A stretch of 64,000 bases of DNA from Paenibacillus_E oryzisoli_A (GCF_050467285.1 NZ_JBCMUN010000005.1:558001-622000); one strand, 5' to 3'; counted from the first letter of the stretch, positions 45,501-53,621 are shown. Notes: generated from the letters alone by a model not told the origin. Numbers and translations: made by a program.

Positions 45501-47957
45501 CAGCGTGTTCCCAAGCACGGGAATAGAGAAGCTGTTGTTGTCAGTATCTCCTTCCCCTGCCACAAGCACATAAGAAAATATATCCTGGTCATCAGGGTCA
45601 ACTGTGGAGAAGGTTCCAACGGTGCTGCCTGCAGTCGTATTTTCCACAACGAGATCATTTGAAAGCATAATATCAGTCGGCGCCTCATTAATAGCGGAAA
45701 CGAAGGCATCGTCAAACAGTACTTTGGCCGAAGTGGTTCGGAAACCGACGCCTCCTGTTGTTAATTCTTGGGCGGGATTCGTCCAGTTCGTCATTAATAC
45801 GCCGTCCACATAAGCTTTGACCGTATTTCCTTGAACATCCACTTTTACCGAATACCACATCTTCGCAGGTGTGAACGGAGTTTCGGCTACAGCAGTCATG
45901 GTTCCGTTTATGGATTTAAACAGTTCCAGCTTTTTGGACTTTGCATTGATGCGGTACATATAGAAATTATTTTCATCCTGCACCCTGAAGAGAAGGCCGC
46001 CGTTCTCCTCTCCGTTGATGAATGGCAGTTTCGTTCTGGCTTCATAGCTATAATCCGTCCATGAAGCACCGGCGTTGGCCGTAATCAGAGAAGTCTTTGT
46101 CTGATTCCAGCTGGACAGGACGCCGTTTCCGTTATCATCCTGAACTGTCCAGTTACCCGCAAAGCTGGTCCATTTCTCGGTATCCCCAGTTTCGAAATCA
46201 TCGCTAAAGATAGGCGGAGTCGTATTGGCGATGACGACTCCCTTCACATTTTCATTCCTAACGGATGCCTTCAGGTCGCTCAGGCTTCTCGCAAGCTGGC
46301 CCTTCACATAAACGTTCGTGAACGTCAAACCGTCCACCATTCCGCCATTGGTTGGATTTCCTTGAATCTGCGATGTCCCACCCGTCTGGCGAACATTAAT
46401 GTTCTTGAACAGGATATTCTTTACATCTCCGGATGTGCTAGTGGATACCCTGAACCAATAGTTGCCGAATTGATTAATACCGACTCGTTCGATATCGATA
46501 TTCTCGAACGTAACATTTTGCGCGTAACCTTCCTCCGGAAGCGGATTGCTTGTATAAGCATGATCGACAAGCAGCGCTCTCGCGCTTTGATACACATATG
46601 AATTCCGGATGGTTACGTTGATTTGGGGCGTGCATATGCCCATGCCAAGCTTAAACGCCGCAGTACGGGACCAGGCAAGGGCATCGTCAAAGACCACATT
46701 CTCCAAATGCTCAATTGCGCCAGGCCAATTCTTGGACATTCCCAGTTGCGGCCAGGTTTTGGTGGAGAAGGTATCATCGTCGGAGATCGCCATCGCATGC
46801 TTGACCAACACATCCTGACTTTCGTTAATATCGATGGCGTCATCCTCAAGGACATGCAGATTCTGGTAGCCCTTGTAATTCGTGATCGTCACATGGTCGG
46901 AACGAACGACGAGGAATGCCCAGAAACCGCCGTCGCGCAAAGTCAGTCCGTCAAAAGTAAAGTTGCTGGTTGCAATCGGCACCAGCAGATTATTGATGAA
47001 TCCTTCCCCATTCTTGTGCGTCGGCGGAGGATTCGTCATCTTGCGTTTCCGCATCTCCACCCCTTTGCCGTCGATGGTTCCGCGTCCCCGCATCGTGATA
47101 TTCTCGGAGTTGACTTCTGTACGGATAAAGTAGGTTCCATCCGAGATCGAATCCTTCCGGAAGTCATTCCGGTAATCCTCGCCCCTGCCTGTGCCGACAA
47201 TGACAGCGCCTCCGGCTAGGTAGAAGGTGACGTTGCTTTTCAAGGTCAAATTGCTGGAGGTGTAGACGCCAGCCGGAATAAACACCGTGCCTCCACCGGC
47301 TGTATAGGCGTCGTCAATGGCTTGTTGAATAGCTCCCGACGTAATTGTAGCCCCTGTGTTGTCCGCATTGTACGGTGCTGCTGTCACATTATAGATTCCG
47401 GGACCCGAAGAAGCGGGAATTTCCGTCTCAAGTGGATCGGCCGCAATAACTAGTCTTTTCCTTATCTTCGCCGGATCGCTTTCATCTGCATTTTCATTCG
47501 GATCTTCATTAATATCCACGACCACGTAGGTGGAGGTAGACAGTGTAAACGTCAGCTTATTCCCATCGACCGTCCCCTGGATATTTTTAGCCAGCGGGCT
47601 GATGGAATACGAGGTAATCGGTTTGTTCGCCGTAACCTCAATGCTGACCGTTCCGGAAAAAGAAAACTCAGCATAGTCATATTCTGGCAAATATTGGATT
47701 ACAGGAATCGTCTCATCATCTGCCTTTAATGAATACACATCGGATTGCGTATAAATGGAGGGCATCGGGTAGTTCTGAATCGTGGCCGGTCCACCTGTTG
47801 CCTCGAGCATTGCTACAGAATCGGCTTCATCTGCAGCGCCTGTTGAAGGAATGGAATCGTTGTCAATAGCGTAGACCGCACCTACTGTCTGTGGTACAAA
47901 AAGTGTGATCATGATCACAAACACTAAAAGAAGACTCATACCTTTTTTTATAAGCAT
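42555..47957 (-). CDS. Giant S-layer-anchored GH28-like beta-helix polysaccharidase
   Basis: Secreted cell-surface protein of 1800 residues. Rough order: signal peptide (1-30); a beta domain; a GH28/pectin-lyase-like parallel beta-helix (about 190-590) with YNADNTGATITSGAIQQAID, VLEDDAIDINESQDVLVKH and AISDDDTF, acidic pairs that resemble the polygalacturonase active site; a LamG/DUF1080-like domain, a cadherin-like domain, then a second copy of both (about 610-1170); two Ig-like repeats with WNGS.W/WNGTAW motifs; a Gly/Ser/Asn/Gln linker near 1400-1440; an unrecognised beta domain; and three SLH domains (about 1620-1800) that bind the cell wall. The ATG at 47957 follows GGAGG. It probably digests a pectin-like polymer at the surface for the importer downstream. 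Exact substrate unknown. Confidence 0.9.
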   Translation of the reverse strand: MLIKKGMSLLLVFVIMITLFVPQTVGAVYAIDNDSIPSTGAADEADSVAMLEATGGPATIQNYPMPSIYTQSDVYSLKADDETIPVIQYLPEYDYAEFSFSGTVSIEVTANKPITSYSISPLAKNIQGTVDGNKLTFTLSTSTYVVVDINEDPNENADESDPAKIRKRLVIAADPLETEIPASSGPGIYNVTAAPYNADNTGATITSGAIQQAIDDAYTAGGGTVFIPAGVYTSSNLTLKSNVTFYLAGGAVIVGTGRGEDYRNDFRKDSISDGTYFIRTEVNSENITMRGRGTIDGKGVEMRKRKMTNPPPTHKNGEGFINNLLVPIATSNFTFDGLTLRDGGFWAFLVVRSDHVTITNYKGYQNLHVLEDDAIDINESQDVLVKHAMAISDDDTFSTKTWPQLGMSKNWPGAIEHLENVVFDDALAWSRTAAFKLGMGICTPQINVTIRNSYVYQSARALLVDHAYTSNPLPEEGYAQNVTFENIDIERVGINQFGNYWFRVSTSTSGDVKNILFKNINVRQTGGTSQIQGNPTNGGMVDGLTFTNVYVKGQLARSLSDLKASVRNENVKGVVIANTTPPIFSDDFETGDTEKWTSFAGNWTVQDDNGNGVLSSWNQTKTSLITANAGASWTDYSYEARTKLPFINGEENGGLLFRVQDENNFYMYRINAKSKKLELFKSINGTMTAVAETPFTPAKMWYSVKVDVQGNTVKAYVDGVLMTNWTNPAQELTTGGVGFRTTSAKVLFDDAFVSAINEAPTDIMLSNDLVVENTTAGSTVGTFSTVDPDDQDIFSYVLVAGEGDTDNNSFSIPVLGNTLVLRTTTDYETKDSYSIRVRSTDSGGLYVEKSFIIHITDLDETPVDPTPKAILFSDDFEDGNSTGWSKSSGTWGVLADNDTQALTQKASTTAFITAGESWTDYMYEAKMKLPISDSNAGIIFRVKDSNNYYMYRINSSSKKLELFKAVDGVLTNVSSSAFTAVTKQWYTVKVIIQGNIIRGYVDGELKTVWTNPVTELTEGKIGFRTTTANVLYDDVSVSSLNNAPTNITLTNDSIPENTAPGSSVGTFSTVDPDTEDTFTYELVAGTGDDDNSSFIISGNTLQTVTPFLYDAKNSYWIRVKSTDGGGLSTEKQFTIFITAASDDDSVKADAANNTVTLDRSRVAAGDTVTITAEGDRQSMDGSLVGDEKFIPTNWSSTETGKSDSFNWNADEGAYTSSYTALEVGTHTVTATFQKMSWNGSSWMNGATDTKTVTLQVYAPINQAGNSLSVYPSQVVVGQSVTLTAEGGRQNVTPTNIGDERYYPATWSSSETGKSGVFTVTDQVYQSYYTPSLPGVFTITATYQKQVWNGTAWVNDVTDTAMISLTVNAAPSEDNGGSGNDSSGSDQGTTSPPATGNPDANSNAQQGDKTVTTVSVDPSKLEQTLSQEGKGATLTIPVNTPSDVVVVELTGQMIKSMEAKEAVLEIKTGNATYKVPAALININAVSQELGSQAALDNLKINITISTASAQTEKAVQDTASQNGYQIVVKPVSFEITGNSDGKTVEVSKFNGYVERTIALPDGADQGKLITGVVLNADGTFSPVPTTTTVIDGKRYAKISSMTNSIYAVINSPKAFADVNAHWAKEAVNDMASRLIIDGTGVGRFEPDRDMTRAEFAAMIVKGLGLLRPGTGKDLFMDVTKGSWYYDAVATAYEYGIIDGYGSGIFGPADRISREQAMTMAARAMKLTGLKVELQASEAEALLAGFEDADSSSDFARSSIATSIKSGIITGRDSHLLAPKSNITRAEVAVIIRRLLQKSGLI

Positions 47958-48080
47958 ACATACCTCCGCAAAATCAATATTCCTTCCTGCTGACTACTTT
48001 CAGTCACGTTTTTGTAAGCGCTGTCATTCCAAACAGTTCCGTTTATCTCGGTTGCCCCCCTCTCACGGAATTATTCATTT

Positions 48081-48132
48081 ATTATAGTCCTTGTCCAAGA
48101 AGAATGGAGTGAGGTAATCTCACTCTCTAGGG
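48081..48132 (-). promoter_or_regulatory. Operator-like element B with TATAAT, upstream of the SLH-protein gene
   Basis: On the minus strand: CCCTAGAGAGTG (48121-48132), CACTC (48107-48111) and TATAAT (48081-48086), spaced exactly as in element A (42450-42501). The leader to the ATG at 47957 is about 115 bases. The bases between these words differ between the two sites, so the words are conserved rather than the whole segment being a recent copy. Confidence 0.65.
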
Positions 48133-48238
48133 ATACAATTGTAAGGTTTTCTTTTCGGCGTTAAGTAACCTTAGTACTCCCGAGACTCGGCTGAGATTAA
48201 GGAGATCAGAAAGTTTCAGCTTTGCTGGAAACTAAAAC

Positions 48239-48279
48239 ATAATGGACCCACTTATTTTAGAAGTAAGCGCGTCCATTAT
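48239..48279. terminator. Hairpin between SLH remnant and element B
   Basis: Arms ATAATGGAC and GTCCATTAT with an inner CTTA/TAAG pair. The minus-strand exit is GTTTTAG and the plus-strand exit CATTTTTG, so it could end transcripts from the oxidoreductase side. A second small hairpin (AGTTTC...GAAACT) lies at about 48211-48232. Confidence 0.55.
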
Positions 48280-48293
48280 CATTTTTGACTTAT

Positions 48294-48368
48294 TCACACC
48301 TGAGCCTTGCACCTTCTTACAGTAACGGCAATCCTCCGCGGGGTGATATTGTTTTTTGACACAGATAG
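48294..48368 (-). pseudogene. Remnant of an SLH-domain C-terminus
   Basis: Twenty-four codons and a stop read LSVSKNNITPRRIAVTVRR and then CKAQV. They parallel the end of the last SLH domain of the giant protein (LLAPKSNITRAEVAVIIRR), with clear DNA similarity to about 42575-42635, including the stretch GGGTGATATTG. No upstream SLH coding sequence remains; the oxidoreductase gene ends directly before it. It is the tail of a lost second surface protein, or the end of a partial duplication. Confidence 0.65.
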
Positions 48369-48373
48369 TCTTA

Positions 48374-49534
48374 TTAATGCGTTCCAGTAACATCTAGCGT
48401 GACTTCCCTGACGGTTGCTTTCTTAAACGTAGAGTTGTCGATTTTCTCTTTGAGCTTTTCATAAAATACATCATCATCAAATGGAAGATCCACCCAACTA
48501 TCCGTCCACGCTGATAAATGCATCGCATTGGAAAGACTCAGGCCCCTAATTCCCTCTATACCAGGAGCAATGAGCTGGGTGCCTTGTAAGATTGCGTTAA
48601 CCCAGTCAACCAAGATGCCAACATGCTGAGTATTCTCACCTGGCGTAGGGACTTCACATTTCCAGCACTCAGGACTGCCAAAACCGCCTTTAAAATCGCG
48701 GTTAAACTCTCTTTCGGATACACGCAATCGCCAAAAAGTTAACTTGTTATCCTCAATAACAATTTTTCCCCGATCACCAGTAATTTCAAATCGATTTGTC
48801 CCTGGTGCTTCTCCAGTTGATGTCACAAACAGACCTGTAGCCCCGTTTTCGTACTCGACATAGGTGGTTACATCGTCTTCAACTTCAATATCATGATACT
48901 TTCCAAAAGACATGAAGGAGCGCACTCGTTTTGGCATGCCACACGTCCACTGCCATAGATCCAGTTGGTGCGGATCTTGATTGAGCAGTACGCCGCCGCC
49001 TTCACCTGACCAAGTTGCACGCCATTCTCTTGCATCATAGTAGCTTTGAGGTCGGTACCAATTCGTGATAATCCAGATCGACCGTTTAATTTCGCCAAGC
49101 TCTCCGGAATCGATGAGCTCCTTCAATTTTCGATACACGGGATTGGTTCGCTGGTTGTACATAATCCCGAATACTTTATCGCTTTGTAACGCAACTTCAT
49201 TCATCTCCCTGACGGCTTTCGTATAAACACCCGCCGGCTTTTCGATCATCGTATGATAACCATGCTTCAAAGCTTGAATCGCCAAAACCGGATGATCATA
49301 ATGAAGTGTCGAGATAATCACGGCGTCGAAAGCTTTCGATTCAAAGAAAGCATCCAGATCATCGAATATCTTGACCTTATCGCTAAAGTTTTGTTTCGCC
49401 CAATCCAATCGATCGGCACTTATATCAAACACCGCTGTAAGTTCCGCATGGAGAACCTTTCCTGCGATGATATTTTTGGCATGTCCAGTACCCATACCCC
49501 CAATGCCTATAATTCCAATACGCACCTTTTCCAT
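48374..49534 (-). CDS. Gfo/Idh/MocA-family NAD(P)-dependent oxidoreductase
   Basis: Cytoplasmic sugar oxidoreductase of 386 residues. The Rossmann dinucleotide motif is IGIIGIGGMGTGHAKN, followed by the family lysine motif MIEKPAGVYTKAV with the catalytic Lys. The C-terminal domain has GGVLLNQDPHQLDLWQWTCG, with the expected Asp and His of the active site. The ATG at 49534 follows GGAGGAGGAGGAG. It is divergent from an AraC regulator that may control it, and it lies upstream of the SLH gene in the same direction. Family members oxidise or epimerise sugars or inositols; the substrate here is unknown. Confidence 0.92.
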   Translation of the reverse strand: MEKVRIGIIGIGGMGTGHAKNIIAGKVLHAELTAVFDISADRLDWAKQNFSDKVKIFDDLDAFFESKAFDAVIISTLHYDHPVLAIQALKHGYHTMIEKPAGVYTKAVREMNEVALQSDKVFGIMYNQRTNPVYRKLKELIDSGELGEIKRSIWIITNWYRPQSYYDAREWRATWSGEGGGVLLNQDPHQLDLWQWTCGMPKRVRSFMSFGKYHDIEVEDDVTTYVEYENGATGLFVTSTGEAPGTNRFEITGDRGKIVIEDNKLTFWRLRVSEREFNRDFKGGFGSPECWKCEVPTPGENTQHVGILVDWVNAILQGTQLIAPGIEGIRGLSLSNAMHLSAWTDSWVDLPFDDDVFYEKLKEKIDNSTFKKATVREVTLDVTGTH

Positions 49535-49789
49535 AATTACTCCTCCTCCTCCAGTTCGGCAAATCCTTTATGCAATATGATCCTTAAGCATTTCATAACT
49601 TTCGGGATAGCTCCTTGCATTACATTGGCCAAAATTTGCACAGTCGAAAATACCCTTAACCGAGTCGAAACATATCTTCTTCATTCTCATGAAGAAGGAT
49701 TACGCTCATTTGTTGCCATCCTTTCGTTATTATATTTAAAATAGTATATCAACGATCATTTCTATTCATTGGGATTATTGCTAGATACA

Positions 49790-49817
49790 TTGCAAATATT
49801 GCTTTTTCTCTTATAAT
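49790..49817 (+). promoter_or_regulatory. Promoter of the AraC-family gene
   Basis: TTGCAA (49790-49795), a 16-base spacer and TATAAT (49812-49817), 22 bases before the ATG. The rest of the 305-base divergent gap (49535-49839) is AT-rich and holds no gene; nothing else in it was assignable. Confidence 0.65.
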
Positions 49818-49839
49818 GATTACTGAAGAGGTGGAGATC

Positions 49840-50676
49840 ATGAGCACTCAAATTCTGCGCTACATTAGCAATCAATTTTCTATGGAACATAAGGTAACAG
49901 ATTCTCCGAAGGAAGTTAAGACACACTTACACGACCGTTATGAATTGTTTTATTTTATTTCCGGAGATTTAACTTATTATATTGAAGGACAGGCTTACAA
50001 GCTTTTTCCAAACGATATCGTCATAACCAACTCAAGAGAGTTGCATAGAATTGTTTTTAACTCGAACGTCCGCTATGAAAGAAAGTATATCCAATTTAAG
50101 CCAGAGTACATTTCTGCTTTTCAAAAGGATGAATACAATATGCTTTACCATATTGAGAACAGGAAGTTAGGTTATTGCAACAAGATACCTGCGGAAGATG
50201 TGTTTGAATATAAAATAATCGAACTTTGGGAGCAAATCGAACAAACTACGCAGGAATCCTCTCCAGAAAGCCAAATCATGATGAAAGCGATTTTTGCTCA
50301 GATGCTGATCACGATTAATAAAATCTTTTCTAAATATAATCATACTTATATGGATCGACACAAATATGATGAGAAAATAGTGGCGATATTGGATTACCTT
50401 AACAAAAATCTAGAAGAAAAAATTTCACTAGACTTGCTGCAGCAGAAGTTTTATGTAAACAAATATTACTTATGCCACATCTTTAAATTGAATACGGGAT
50501 TCACAGTCATTGAGTATATTACTTATAAAAGAATTATGAGCGCCATTGAGCTGCTCATGTCCGGAATGCCCGCACTAGATGCCGCTCATGCTGTTGGGTT
50601 TGGAGATTATTCAACCTTTTATAAGGCATTTAAAAATATTACTGGATTTTCTCCTAGAGAGTACGCTAGGAAATAG
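49840..50676 (+). CDS. AraC-family transcription regulator with cupin-like sensor domain
   Basis: Soluble regulator of 278 residues. The N-terminal half looks like an AraC-type cupin sensor (VKTHLHDRYELFYFISGDLT, KLFPNDIVITNSRELHRI). The C-terminal double helix-turn-helix reads KISLDLLQQKFYVNKYYLCH and then ALDAAHAVGFGDYSTFYKAF. The ATG at 49840 follows GGTGGAGATC; the open frame begins eight codons earlier. It is divergent from the Gfo/Idh/MocA gene and probably responds to a sugar and controls it. The gene is noticeably more AT-rich than those before it. Confidence 0.92.
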   Translation: MSTQILRYISNQFSMEHKVTDSPKEVKTHLHDRYELFYFISGDLTYYIEGQAYKLFPNDIVITNSRELHRIVFNSNVRYERKYIQFKPEYISAFQKDEYNMLYHIENRKLGYCNKIPAEDVFEYKIIELWEQIEQTTQESSPESQIMMKAIFAQMLITINKIFSKYNHTYMDRHKYDEKIVAILDYLNKNLEEKISLDLLQQKFYVNKYYLCHIFKLNTGFTVIEYITYKRIMSAIELLMSGMPALDAAHAVGFGDYSTFYKAFKNITGFSPREYARK

Positions 50677-50721
50677 GTGCAAGCTGTATTTCGTTTACTA
50701 ATCGACATGTGTGGTGTACGT

Positions 50722-50752
50722 AAAAAAACCAGAGCAATTTCGCACTGGTTTC
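50722..50752. terminator. Bidirectional terminator between the convergent AraC and LRR genes
   Basis: Arms AACCAG and CTGGTT with inner GC pairs. The minus-strand exit has seven Ts, suiting the LRR gene. The plus-strand exit is TTTC, 46 bases past the AraC stop. Confidence 0.7.
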
Positions 50753-50835
50753 TACTAGCTTAATCATTGCTATTCACCATACCACCACAATTCTCACACA
50801 ATAACTGGTGTGATATTCCAGAATTAATTAGAAAA

Positions 50836-50938
50836 CGGAGCCCGCAAACCCGCGGCGCTCCGTTTTTGATGTTCCATAATTCGTTAGAATTTGAAGTTCA
50901 GCCGTAAGTTAATAAGCGGTTTGTTGCAGAATTCGTTA
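50836..50938. repeat. Terminator-type hairpin plus 18-bp repeat, left of LRR gene 1
   Basis: The hairpin at 50836-50866 (ACGGAGC ... GCTCCGT, then TTTTT) resembles 7319-7343 and 52940-52967. It is followed by the 18-bp word TTGTTGCAGAATTCGTTA (50921-50938), found again at 52974-52991 beyond the other end of the LRR gene. The unit order hairpin then 18-mer is the same on both sides. The 344-base gap 50677-51020 holds nothing else recognised. Confidence 0.6.
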
Positions 50939-51020
50939 GAAAAAATATTTAGAAATAATTCTACTTATGCATAATTATACAAAGCATGATTTGACACTAA
51001 TCTTTCCTTCAATATTGTTA

Positions 51021-52913
51021 TTAATTGGTTGTAATTACGACTGTCTTGTTTGAGGCATCCCATTTGACCTTAGCGCCTAATGCTTCACTGACAAGTCTAA
51101 TAGGGACAAATGTACTTCCGTTGATTATTTGAACTTCTGTATCTAATTTCTTTACTTCTCCATTAATTTCCACTTCATTAGAACCTACCCGAAGTTTTAT
51201 TGACAAATCTGATTTATCTGCAATAACAGAACGAGTATCATTCTCCCATGTTACTTTTGCATGTAATGCCTCGAATATTTTCCTCATAGGAACATATATT
51301 GACCCATTAATATTTTGAGGATCTTCTTCAGTCGGATATTCTTGAATTTTACCATCTATTTCTACAAATATGTGATCACCATAAGAAGTTACCACCCCAT
51401 TCTCTTGTCTAACTTTTAACCAATTCAAAGAATCTTCACTGATAGGATTATTAGCTAAATATACTTCCCAAAGTTGGCTTTGACTTTCTAAAGTTGAAAT
51501 ATCCGATAAATCATTATTATTAAGTGATATCCTTCTCAGGTCCGTTTGTGAGGACAAAACTGATATATTGGAGATACCATTTCCATCCAAATAAAGTGAT
51601 TGCAATTTATTAACTCTTTCTAATGGCATTAAATCAATAATACGATTATTTCGTAGTTCTAATGAAGATAATTTAGATTGACTTTCAATCCCATTGAGAT
51701 TACTAATCAGATTATCATTTAACGTGAGTATTGAAAGTTGCGCAAGATTTCCTAGAAAATCAAGTGAGTTTATCCCATTATTATCTAAATAAAGTTCTCT
51801 TAACTTAGGCATTTTAGTTAATGGATCCAAATTTATAATTGGGTTATGACTAAGTTTTAGAAAACGTAATTGTTTCAAATCGCCAAGTGGTGTGAGATCT
51901 GTAATCTTGTTATGTTCTAGATATAGTTCACCTAATGCATCTGAACCATTCAATACCGAAAGGTCCGAGACCTCATTATTTGATAAAATCAGAGTTCGGA
52001 GTTTTAACTTAAGAAGAATATGAATATCAGATATTTGGTTATTGTGAAGATCGAGCCTATAAAGTTTAGATAGATTCTCAAGAAAGCTGATATCATTTAA
52101 ATGAAGTGATCCTAAATTTAGATTCGCAAGATTTGTGAGTTGTTTGATTACACTTAAATCTTCGATCGGATTATTTGCTAATTCTAAGCCTCCTAGATTA
52201 ATGAGACCATTTAGTGAATTAATATCTTTTATCAAATTATCTTGAACACCCAAGTAGCCCAAATTGAGCAGACTACTTAATGAACTTATATCTTCTATCT
52301 GATTCTCCTTAAGGTCAATAAATTTTAGTGAATGAAGTTCCGACAATGGGGAAATATCGCTAATTTGATTACGATAGGCAGTAAAATGTTCCAATTGTTT
52401 GAAATTTTTTAGCGGTGTAAGATCAGAAATTTGATTATCACTTAAATTTAATTCTTTTAGTTGCGAAACTCCTTTAAGGAAACTAATATCAGTAATATTG
52501 CTCGCAGCTAAATCCAAATGTTCTAGTTGTTTCATTTCCCCCAATAATTCCATATTACTCAATTTATTGTATCTAAGAGTTAATACTCTAAGATTCTTCA
52601 AGCCCACGATTGGACTAATATCTTTAATTTCATTTACTGCCAAGAATAAATTCCTTAAATTTGTCGCATGCTCCAATCCATTTAAATTAGTAATCCCTTG
52701 CCAAGCAGTTGGTCCCAAAGTAACCAATTTATCCATGTCAGCTTGTGTTATAGGAGAATTGTCTTTGTTCAATTGTTTACGTATAACTTTTTCAAGCGCA
52801 TGATCCTCAATAGTTACAACATTACTTACATCTGCAACAGCTGTAAAAGGAAAATTAAGAGCAGCGAAAAAGAAACTAAGTATTACAATACTCAAAAAAG
52901 AAAACCTTCTCAC
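51021..52913 (-). CDS. Secreted internalin-like LRR protein with copper-amine-oxidase-N-like domain (paralog 1)
   Basis: Secreted protein of 630 residues. The start is GTG at 52913, seven bases after AGGAGG, giving the signal peptide RRFSFLSIVILSFFFAALNF cut near AVADV. A conserved N-terminal cap (HALEKVIRKQLNKDNSPIT, WQGITNLNGLEHA) is followed by about 18 leucine-rich repeats of 21-22 residues with the internalin pattern (L..N.I.DIS.L). The C-terminal 110 residues are a copper-amine-oxidase-N-like domain with the doubled motifs SIYVPMRKIFEALHAKVTWE and STFVPIRLVSEALGAKVKWD, usually a non-catalytic surface domain. It is probably a ligand- or wall-binding protein; the partner is unknown. The 628-residue product of the gene at 56.1-58.0 kb is a clear paralog. 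Confidence 0.88.
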   Translation of the reverse strand: MRRFSFLSIVILSFFFAALNFPFTAVADVSNVVTIEDHALEKVIRKQLNKDNSPITQADMDKLVTLGPTAWQGITNLNGLEHATNLRNLFLAVNEIKDISPIVGLKNLRVLTLRYNKLSNMELLGEMKQLEHLDLAASNITDISFLKGVSQLKELNLSDNQISDLTPLKNFKQLEHFTAYRNQISDISPLSELHSLKFIDLKENQIEDISSLSSLLNLGYLGVQDNLIKDINSLNGLINLGGLELANNPIEDLSVIKQLTNLANLNLGSLHLNDISFLENLSKLYRLDLHNNQISDIHILLKLKLRTLILSNNEVSDLSVLNGSDALGELYLEHNKITDLTPLGDLKQLRFLKLSHNPIINLDPLTKMPKLRELYLDNNGINSLDFLGNLAQLSILTLNDNLISNLNGIESQSKLSSLELRNNRIIDLMPLERVNKLQSLYLDGNGISNISVLSSQTDLRRISLNNNDLSDISTLESQSQLWEVYLANNPISEDSLNWLKVRQENGVVTSYGDHIFVEIDGKIQEYPTEEDPQNINGSIYVPMRKIFEALHAKVTWENDTRSVIADKSDLSIKLRVGSNEVEINGEVKKLDTEVQIINGSTFVPIRLVSEALGAKVKWDASNKTVVITTN

Positions 52914-52939
52914 AAAAAAACCTCCTAATTGATTGGAAA

Positions 52940-52991
52940 GCGGAGTCTGCAAACCCGCGTGACTCCGTTTTGGTTGTTGCAGAATTCGTTA
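52940..52991. repeat. Degenerate hairpin plus 18-bp repeat, right of LRR gene 1
   Basis: Hairpin CGGAGTC ... GACTCCG followed by TTTT (52940-52967), then TTGTTGCAGAATTCGTTA at 52974-52991, identical to 50921-50938. With the left copy it frames the LRR gene in direct orientation. The hairpin may also end the gene at 53097-53621. Confidence 0.6.
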
Positions 52992-53004
52992 AAAAAATGA
53001 ACAT

Positions 53005-53621
53005 TCAACTGAATACGTTTATAGAAGGAAATCTCATCTTTGCAAAAGGAGACTCGAGATTTTCTAATTGACTATTTGCAATTTCAATGATTTTTTCTAG
53101 ACTTGAAGTCTTATCGAAAAAAGCCTCAATATATTAAGTTCTCCTTCAATAGCTTGAGTGAGAGACTCTTCGGCGATCCGGTCATAGTGAGATGCTATAC
53201 CAATTCCATCAATCATTTCTTCACCCCGGAACGATCTCAAGTAACCATCTGACCATTCGCCGACATGGATAATTGCTGTTTTTTCCGTGCGACTGTAGAC
53301 GAGTTTATTCCCTTTCGGTAACATTACAAAATCAAGTGCAATTCCCCAGGAAATGTAGCCGCGATTTCCGCTTCTTGTAAATCTACCGTAGTGAACTATT
53401 TTTCTAATTCCGTTTATACTTTCGCTAACCCAAGTGCAATCGCCGCGCCATATTAGACCTAATCTAGATACTCGTGGTGAAATAATATTGTCCAATAAGT
53501 TTAGTAAAGCTTGTCCGGTAATGGGTTCTCCTTGATATTTGTAACGAACAATATTAACTTCAATTTCTAATTTGCGGCTTAATAATTTAGCCCTGACTCT
53601 ATCGATAAGCTTGTTAAACAT
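53005..53621 (-). pseudogene. DUF4304-like protein with a frameshifted C-terminus
   Basis: The main frame (53097-53621) gives 174 residues starting MFNKLIDRVRAKLLSRKLEI and ending abruptly RLFSIRLQV. The middle (SRLGLIWRGDCTWVSE, SWGIALDFVMLPKG) resembles DUF4304-type proteins at low certainty. From about 53130 down to 53005 another frame continues sensibly as IEAFFDKTSSLEKIIEIANS and then QLENLESPFAKM, matching the usual end of that family (FFDK...LE). One missing base near 53128-53137 explains both observations. Either the gene is broken or the sequence has an error there. No signal peptide is seen. Function is unknown. Confidence 0.6.

Noticed and set aside
49676..49698. Inverted repeat CTTCTTTCA/TGAAGAAG upstream of the oxidoreductase gene
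   Set aside because: The arms pair only with a bulge and no second copy was found, so it is too weak to call an operator.
51100..52800. Regular short repeats that look like a CRISPR or tandem array
   Set aside because: They are the coding pattern of leucine-rich repeats in an intact reading frame, with no constant repeat and spacer lengths. The same holds for 56.4-57.8 kb.
52999..53073. Short plus-strand frame starting MNIQLNTFIEG
   Set aside because: No ribosome site is present and it lies opposite the frameshifted C-terminal tail of the DUF4304-like gene.
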